From Saccharomyces mikatae IFO 1815 (lineage: Eukaryota; Ascomycota; Saccharomycetes; Saccharomycetales; Saccharomycetaceae), in contig NC_079269.1 of NCBI RefSeq assembly GCF_947241705.1, positions 682,001 to 746,000 of the forward strand: a stretch of 64,000 nucleotides of DNA, read 5' to 3'. The notes below the pieces were generated by a model. It was not told the DNA's origin. It saw nothing but the letters and a program-made list of their open reading frames with translations, and did not search any database. The translations under genes and the position numbers were made by a program. Below are positions 58,102 through 64,000 of the stretch, piece after piece; the stretch's first letter is position 1; each line of letters begins with the position of its first letter.

Positions 58102-59844
58102 ATGCTTTTGCGCATACGGAGAACAAAGAAGCTGGCCCTATTGCTCATCACACTGTCGCTATTTTTAACTTTTCTATTTAGATTCTACCGAGGACGTCTG
58201 CTTTCTAGCCGTCTTGAAACACACAGAGAAGATGATCTTTCTGAAAAGTCGCTTTGCATTTCCAAACTGCTCCAATCGGGAGAAAGTGAGAAGGTAAATT
58301 GGATAAATGAGTTCTATGAACCGAACAAATGGAAAAATTTTGTATCTTACATGAATGGAGGTCGTAAAGATGTGAAAACGGTCTCTCGATCGCTATCCAA
58401 TTTACTTTTGTATCGACAATGCTCCAAAGTCACTTATAATGATCAGGAAGTTGTTCTTCTTCGTAAGGCAGAAAGCAGGTTGTTTCCGTATATGAACTTC
58501 ACAACTTTAAACGGGGGAGAATCTCAAGATTTTTGGCCAGTTCATACTCGATTTGACGGAACAGTATATCGTGGACAGGTGCTACATTTTTCTACTGAAA
58601 ACAATTCCTTCACAGGAACTTCGCCGGTTGAGTTTAAGGCCAATAAACCATTCTGGGAAAACTGGTTGAACTCAGCTCTCCAAAGGAATTCAAGGGGCCT
58701 CGTAATGAGCGTATCAGATTACCTGGTGTCAGATACGATTCGATTAATAAGGACTTTGCGGCTGTTGAATAATTCTCTGCCCATTGAAATTGTCCATAAG
58801 TCGGATTTAGATGAGCGCTACCAACAGCTCCTGATAATATCCGCAAGGGAATCCGCATCCTTGGATTATCCTCCTCAAGAATTGTGGTTTCTAGACGTAC
58901 AGAGCATGTTAAGTGACGACTATTTAGGAAAATTCAAACGATTTTCGAATAAATGGCTGGCAATTACCTTTTCCTCATTTCAAGTACCCATTTTTTTAGA
59001 TTCTGACACCGTACCTTTCGCTCCAGTGGATACATTGTATCAAACGGACGAGTTTATAAGAACTGGCACACTCTTTTTTAGGGACAGAAGCTTTCCAAAT
59101 TCCAAATTGAGTTTACTTCAGATCAAAGTCTTGAAGCAAATAATTAATAATAGCTTGGGCATATCCTTGGATTCGGGACAAGACTTCGAATTGTTGAAGA
59201 ATAGCCTAAACGATAAGATAGCAACTAATGCAATAGAGAGTTTGATTTTCAAGCAACAAAAGCATCATATGGATAGCGGCTTATTGATATTCGACAAGCA
59301 AAAACACTTTTTTTGTTTACCCATCGCTATAATGCTGCAGTTTTCTCCCATTCAAGAATATTTTCACGGTGATAAAGAATGGTTCTGGCTTAGTTTGCTC
59401 ATGTCTAAAGAAGAATTTACTTTTCATCCGGTAGAGGCGTCAAATGTGGGAAAATTGGAGAAATCGAGGACTCCAGAAAGCGCTATGATCTGTTCTATCC
59501 AGCTATCTCACACAGACGTTCATGGTAGTCTTTTGTGGTTGAATGGCGGTCTATCTGTCTGTAAAAAAGCCTGCTGGGATTATGATTTTATCAAGCATAA
59601 TAATATCGCGGCTAAATACAAGAGTGTTGAAGAATTACAGAAGTACTATCAATCCCCTGTAAAACTTGAAAATATTATAATCCCCGATGTTGATAAGTCT
59701 CCCTGGTCGCAACAGAATGAATGTGTTATGTACAACTACTGTACACATTATATGAAGGGAAAGTACGGACAATTGATAGAATTTACAGAATCTCAGAAAG
59801 AATATTACGAGAAATTTGTGAAATTATGGAACGAGGTTATATAG
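58102..59844 (+). CDS. MNT4: Alpha-1,3-mannosyltransferase Mnt4 (MNN1 family)
   Basis: A 580-residue type II membrane protein: short basic cytosolic tail, signal-anchor helix at about 10-29, then a luminal catalytic domain. The nucleotide-sugar and metal DxD motif is DSD at 300-302 in IFLDSDTVPF. Later family-typical segments include HHMDSGLLIF near 389. The length equals the S. cerevisiae protein. Known or proposed role: adds alpha-1,3-mannose to O-linked glycans in the Golgi; it is the least studied member and its own activity is inferred from Mnn1, Mnt2 and Mnt3. Confidence 0.95.
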   Translation: MLLRIRRTKKLALLLITLSLFLTFLFRFYRGRLLSSRLETHREDDLSEKSLCISKLLQSGESEKVNWINEFYEPNKWKNFVSYMNGGRKDVKTVSRSLSNLLLYRQCSKVTYNDQEVVLLRKAESRLFPYMNFTTLNGGESQDFWPVHTRFDGTVYRGQVLHFSTENNSFTGTSPVEFKANKPFWENWLNSALQRNSRGLVMSVSDYLVSDTIRLIRTLRLLNNSLPIEIVHKSDLDERYQQLLIISARESASLDYPPQELWFLDVQSMLSDDYLGKFKRFSNKWLAITFSSFQVPIFLDSDTVPFAPVDTLYQTDEFIRTGTLFFRDRSFPNSKLSLLQIKVLKQIINNSLGISLDSGQDFELLKNSLNDKIATNAIESLIFKQQKHHMDSGLLIFDKQKHFFCLPIAIMLQFSPIQEYFHGDKEWFWLSLLMSKEEFTFHPVEASNVGKLEKSRTPESAMICSIQLSHTDVHGSLLWLNGGLSVCKKACWDYDFIKHNNIAAKYKSVEELQKYYQSPVKLENIIIPDVDKSPWSQQNECVMYNYCTHYMKGKYGQLIEFTESQKEYYEKFVKLWNEVI

Positions 59845-60918
59845 GGCATGACCGTTAATGAATACGCTTAAATTTTTAAACATTTTGGGCCTTTTGCTTT
59901 TTTTCTGAAGTACCGGTTTTAATGGTTTGATAATAATAAATACTGGTATCCGAATGATCATCACAAATTCCTCTGAACGATAATTCGAAATACAAGGGAA
60001 CTCTCTTATTTAATTCATATTTAGTTGGAATTTCATAAAATCCACTCAAAGAAAGGAAATTTTTTTGTCGTCTTACCACAAGCAACTATAATCAAACCAA
60101 ATAATGTGCACTTGTTTAAGGATTTTAAACTACTAATTTATTTTCAACCAATCTTATACTATCCACAGACCTGCAACTTGCCCTGTGCAATACAAAGAAT
60201 TTAGTTTGAAAGATTATATCAATAGCGCCGTAAAGAAAATCAAGAAATGAGTGGCTGATTTTTGGAATAGAATATATTAGGATGCACGTGTGTAAACAGT
60301 GCTTGACACCCAGTTCTGTCATAAGTAGAAGAGAAAATTCCCAGAAGAGGGGTGTTCTGCTTTTTAGGACACATAATTCAAATCCTTAAGTGATATGTAC
60401 ATGATAAGATCTTGGCTTTCTAAGCAGATGTCACTATTTTTCCGATAGAACTTTTTTTTTTTCGTGCTAGAGTTTTAAACTTGCACCCTTTTTAAAGCAG
60501 GCATTAACGAATACAGCAATTGCACCAGGTTTCAAAGGACCCTGAGAGAACAATGAAAAGAGCGAAAGGCTGATGAGAAAGATTCCGATATATCCCTTTA
60601 GTACTGATGGTTAGTCGTGAAAATGAGCTTACAATTCTCGAGTCACAGAGAAAATTTTTCATCGTTAAGGCAATCACATCTGCCTTCGGATAATGAATGC
60701 CCAGTGTAATTTCCCAACTGATGTACTCAATTTACTTCGAAACCCAATAATTCTTGAAGTTGCACAAAATATCTGTGGCCATCGGTCTTTTCTTGTCCTT
60801 CTTAGTTTCGAATAATTCCCTTATAAAACTCCTGAAAAACTGAAAAATATTGCAACTGATTGTATCATCCTTCTACCAGTTTCTTGATGTTTTAAATGAC
60901 TGAATAAGCTTAGACAGA
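59845..60918. other. MNT4-FRE4 intergenic region
   Basis: About 1.07 kb. It contains an Aft1-type site near 60482; other frames (59876-60085, 60125-60322) show no similarity I recognise. No LTR or RNA gene was seen. Confidence 0.55.
60482..60488 (+). promoter_or_regulatory. Aft1-type iron-response site upstream of FRE4
   Basis: TGCACCC matches the Aft1/Aft2 core (PyPuCACCC), 431-437 bp before the FRE4 ATG. It fits induction under iron deprivation. Confidence 0.6.
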
Positions 60919-63078
60919 ATGACGATGTTGGTGCATATTATATCTTTCCTTGTATTCTTCCAGTTTTCGGTCGCAAAAGCTCCACCAGGTAAAACCTCTC
61001 TAATAAATACTCATGAGAGGAGATCGATATATTCATGCTACGTGGGTTTACGTAAGGAAAACTGGAGTTTCAATGGGTCTGCTATATGTCGTTATGAGCC
61101 GGCAATCCAATCGATGCTTTACTGTCTTTACGAAGATACGAATGAGAAAGGATATTCAAACAAAACCCTGGAAAAAGGCTTCGAGGAAATGAGGCAGTTT
61201 TGTTACACAGCAAAGTTTCTGAACATGACTGATGCTGAGTTTTATACATCATTGGATAATGGAACGTACTATATTCAAGATCAACCCAAACCTAACATCA
61301 ATATTACATATCCTATCAGACTCAATTCCACATTAAGACAAGCATATTATACTGCTTATTATGGCTATTACTATAATCATGATATTCCTTATTACTTTGG
61401 AGGCATTATGTGTGCATATTTCGTGGGCGTCATGCTCTTTGCAGGTTTAATTCGTTTCTTGAATTACACCCCATTAAAAAAAATCATATTCAAGCAAAAG
61501 TCGATTAATTACGTGAGAGGTTATGCAACTCTACCGACCCTTTGCAAAAAGCACGCGGAACCTTTCTCGTACTTGAAAGTGATTACTGGTTACCTTCCAA
61601 CTAGATTCGAAACTTTGGTTATTTTGGGCTATCTCATACTCCACACCATTTTCATGTCTTACAAATATCAATACGACCCTTATCGCATCATATTCTCTGC
61701 TCATAGGGCAGAAGTAGCACATTTTGTTGCATATAGAAGCGGTATACTTTCCTTTGCACACTTACCACTCATTATTCTATTTGCAGGAAGAAATAACTTT
61801 CTCCAATTTATTTCTGGTTTGAAGCACACTTCATTCATTGTGTTTCACAAGTGGCTAGGAAGAATGATGTTTCTTGACGCTATAATTCATGCTGCCGGTT
61901 TTACGAACTACTTCCTGTTCTATAAAAGATGGGAAACAGCTAGAGTAATGATATATTGGAAGTTTGGTATTGCTGCCACCTGTTTAGCGGCAATGATGAT
62001 TTTCTTTTCGATCGCGGCATTTAGGAGATACTGTTATGAAACTTTTATAACCCTTCATATAGTACTCGCCGCACTATTTTTTTATACCTGTTGGGAACAT
62101 GTTACTAGCTTTAGCGGTATCGAATGGATTTACGCGGCAATAGCAATTTGGGGCGTTGATAGAGTTGTACGTGTTGCTAGAATCGCACTTCTAGGGCTCC
62201 CTAAAGCTGACCTACAATTAGTTGGTTCTGATTTGGTCCGTGTGACAGTAAGCAAATCGGAAAAATTTTGGAAGGCAAAACCAGGACAATACGTTTTCGT
62301 TTCCTTCCTACGTCCCATGTGCTTCTGGCAGTCGCATCCATTTACGGTAATGGATTCTTGCGTAAACGATGGGGAAGTGGTCATAATTTTAAAAGCAAAA
62401 AAGGGTGTGACGAAACTAGTAAGGAAGTTTGTTGAAAGAAAAGGTGGGAAGGCTACCATGAGACTGGCCATCGAAGGACCATATGGTTCGAAATCCACTG
62501 CTCATCGCTTTGATAACATCTTACTGTTGGCAGGTGGATCAGGGCTTCCTGGCCCAATTGCCCATGCTATTGCGTTAGGGAAAACAACAGCTGCAAGTGG
62601 TACAAACTTTGTGCAGTTAGTAGTAGCAGTGAGAGGACTGGATATGCTCAACGCGTGTAAAAAAGAACTAATGGTATTGAAAGATTTGAATGTTCAGGTT
62701 CACATTTACAATTCTAAGCATGAGACAGCTTTTACAGAAGGAGCCTCAAAAGAACTCAAATATGGTCAAATGACAGCAGAGAAAACTCCTTCTATTGTCG
62801 ACAACTCAGAGAAAGCTCTTTCTGAAAGTGAAAGCACGGAACGATCTCTTCCTGTAGATGGCGTTTCTGCTACCGATTTTGAATTTGCCACTTTTCATGC
62901 GGGAAGACCCAACATTGAAGAATTGTTAAATAGATCCGTCAATCATCCTGGTTCTCTTGCTGTCGTATGCTGCGGTCCACCTATTTTCGTTGACACCGCT
63001 AGAAATCAAACTGCCAAAGCTGTAATCAAAAACTCATCACGCGTAATTGAATACTTAGAAGAATATCAAGCTTGGTAA
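60919..63078 (+). CDS. FRE4: Ferric reductase Fre4 (siderophore-iron reductase)
   Basis: A 719-residue flavocytochrome of the FRE family. A signal peptide ends near residue 20 (FFQFSVAKA). An N-terminal extracytosolic domain with Cys and N-glycosylation sequons runs to about 155. About seven membrane helices follow, with the haem-ligand His in FHKWLGRMMF...IIHAAGF and TLHIVLAALFFYTCWEH segments. The cytosolic part has the FAD motif HPFTV near residue 474, the NADPH motif LLAGGSGLPGP near 536 and CCGPP near 691. Known role: reduces iron in certain siderophores (rhodotorulic acid) at the plasma membrane, induced by iron limitation. Confidence 0.96.
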   Translation: MTMLVHIISFLVFFQFSVAKAPPGKTSLINTHERRSIYSCYVGLRKENWSFNGSAICRYEPAIQSMLYCLYEDTNEKGYSNKTLEKGFEEMRQFCYTAKFLNMTDAEFYTSLDNGTYYIQDQPKPNINITYPIRLNSTLRQAYYTAYYGYYYNHDIPYYFGGIMCAYFVGVMLFAGLIRFLNYTPLKKIIFKQKSINYVRGYATLPTLCKKHAEPFSYLKVITGYLPTRFETLVILGYLILHTIFMSYKYQYDPYRIIFSAHRAEVAHFVAYRSGILSFAHLPLIILFAGRNNFLQFISGLKHTSFIVFHKWLGRMMFLDAIIHAAGFTNYFLFYKRWETARVMIYWKFGIAATCLAAMMIFFSIAAFRRYCYETFITLHIVLAALFFYTCWEHVTSFSGIEWIYAAIAIWGVDRVVRVARIALLGLPKADLQLVGSDLVRVTVSKSEKFWKAKPGQYVFVSFLRPMCFWQSHPFTVMDSCVNDGEVVIILKAKKGVTKLVRKFVERKGGKATMRLAIEGPYGSKSTAHRFDNILLLAGGSGLPGPIAHAIALGKTTAASGTNFVQLVVAVRGLDMLNACKKELMVLKDLNVQVHIYNSKHETAFTEGASKELKYGQMTAEKTPSIVDNSEKALSESESTERSLPVDGVSATDFEFATFHAGRPNIEELLNRSVNHPGSLAVVCCGPPIFVDTARNQTAKAVIKNSSRVIEYLEEYQAW

Positions 63079-63433
63079 GTAGTTTTCTATATTTAAGTAA
63101 ACTTTCAAATGTATAAAATCCTTTAATTATTGCAATTATTATAGCATAGTAGCTATTTTCAAGCAGATGCTTGTAGAGGTCATTAGTCAAAGTTCAAGTT
63201 GACGCTCCTGAGCACTACTTTTTAGACGAAGTATTATAGTATATGACTATAAAGGAATATACAAGGCGACAGAAACGCCCTATACAGCGACTCTAGATTT
63301 AATAAAATATAGGAGCTAGAAAAAAGTAAAGGTTTTGACTACAAAATGTTCAATACCTTCTGCTACCATTAAAACTTAAAATAGTTTTATCAAGTAACAT
63401 CAGGAATAGCAGGCACCAAAGGTCTCCTTTTCC
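63079..63433. other. FRE4-YNR061C convergent spacer
   Basis: These 355 bases lie between convergent 3' ends and are AT-rich. Nothing recognisable was found. Confidence 0.5.
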
Positions 63434-64000
63434 TTAGCATTCAGAAGCTTCAATTGTGTTATTGGTCGCATTTTCAGATCCGATGTGAGAATTATCCTCA
63501 CTAGCAACCGAATTTTCAATGGCCTCTGTTTCATCTTTTTCATTTTGCCCAGCTTCGAGATCCAGAAGAGATTCACTTTCCTCGAGGCTAGCCTCCAACC
63601 GTTGTACAATATTGCGTAACGCTTTCACACCAGCCTTAAAAATAGATCTGGTGCTTGACCCATGTTCCCTACATTGAGAAAGGACCATGGAATATGAAAC
63701 ATAAGTAGATGCTAGGGATAGTATAAATATGATGGCTTCAATGAAAATGACAATCTTAGCAATCTTACAGGAACCTGAATAGTCAAAGTTTATACCGCGT
63801 GGCATATTTGGGCATGAGGGAGAAGCAGGATTACAAGGACCTGGATAGTAATAGTTTATACTGCCTGGCATACTTGAGCATGAGGTAAAACCAAAATCAG
63901 AAACCAAAGTTACGAAAGAAGCGAACCATAGGATAGTCAAAGAAATTTCCATACCAAAATTTAACAAAACGTGTAAGAAATTCATTACCACAAGGTAGAC
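63434..64000 (-). CDS. YNR061C: YNR061C-like membrane protein, 5' end outside window
   Basis: The frame is open to the right edge, with 188 codons to the stop at 63434; the S. cerevisiae protein is about 219 residues, so about 30 N-terminal residues are missing. Visible are a hydrophobic segment (FLHVLLNF...ILWFASFVTLV), a cysteine-rich loop and a second hydrophobic segment (IVIFIEAIIFILSLASTYVSY), then a hydrophilic acidic C-terminus. This suggests a four-helix (MARVEL-like) membrane protein; function is unknown. The Cys loop contains two tandem copies of a 22-residue unit (63765-63885). Confidence 0.82.
   Translation of the reverse strand, partial: VYLVVMNFLHVLLNFGMEISLTILWFASFVTLVSDFGFTSCSSMPGSINYYYPGPCNPASPSCPNMPRGINFDYSGSCKIAKIVIFIEAIIFILSLASTYVSYSMVLSQCREHGSSTRSIFKAGVKALRNIVQRLEASLEESESLLDLEAGQNEKDETEAIENSVASEDNSHIGSENATNNTIEASEC
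63765..63885 (-). repeat. 66-bp in-frame tandem duplication in YNR061C
   Basis: Two diverged copies, at about 63765-63819 and 63831-63885, share ggcat-ttg-gcatgagg and gtttatac-gc-tggcat blocks. They encode C-x-x-MP-x-(S/G)IN-x-x-Y-x-G-x-C units: CSSMPGSINYYYPGPC and CPNMPRGINFDYSGSC. Confidence 0.85.

Overview
This window is nuclear chromosomal DNA from a budding yeast of the genus Saccharomyces. It carries an unbroken run of genes whose order and orientation match, as I recall it, the right arm of Saccharomyces cerevisiae chromosome XIV from YNR029C to YNR061C. The proteins are recognisably those of S. cerevisiae. However, the low-complexity and disordered parts of Dbp6, Fpk1, Aga1 and Bre5 differ a good deal from the reference I remember, so a related species (for example S. 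mikatae, S. jurei or S. kudriavzevii) is more likely than S. cerevisiae itself. I cannot name the species without an alignment.

Layout. 1-10 kb: ZNG1 (cut by the window edge), ALG12, SSK2, PPG1, HUB1. 10-25.5 kb: ABZ1, SOL1, EGO4, ARC35, MRPS12, RSM19, DBP6, ZRG17, MRX15, COQ2, ERG19. 26-36 kb: AGA1, PET494, TRM112, FPK1, a CDC50-family gene (YNR048W) and MSO1. 36-46.6 kb: LYS9, BRE5, POP2, NOG2 (one intron holding the H/ACA snoRNA snR191) and ESF2. 46.6-49.7 kb is gene-poor: a tRNA-Leu(UAA) gene, a solo Ty3-type sigma LTR with its target duplication next to it, and an older delta-type LTR. 49.7-64 kb is the subtelomere-proximal part: HOL1, the biotin cluster BIO5-BIO4-BIO3, MNT4, FRE4 and the 3' part of YNR061C.

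Links between genes. DBP6, NOG2 with snR191, ESF2 and TRM112 all serve ribosome assembly or translation and have PAC/RRPE promoter motifs. RSM19, MRX15 and PET494 serve mitochondrial translation and share the same Puf3-type ten-mer just after the stop codon; MRPS12 and COQ2 have the shorter core. BIO5, BIO4 and BIO3 import and convert biotin precursors. ZRG17, LYS9, AGA1, EGO4, ERG19 and FRE4 have promoter motifs that fit their expected regulators (Zap1, Lys14, Ste12, Msn2/4, Upc2, Aft1). The HOL1 leader keeps the six-codon uORF MLLLPS.

I found no clearly undescribed system. The best leads are the regulatory elements, the internal duplications in AGA1 and YNR061C, and about 1.9 kb of unexplained DNA before the tRNA gene. 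All gene names rest on recognition of the protein sequence, since no search could be run.
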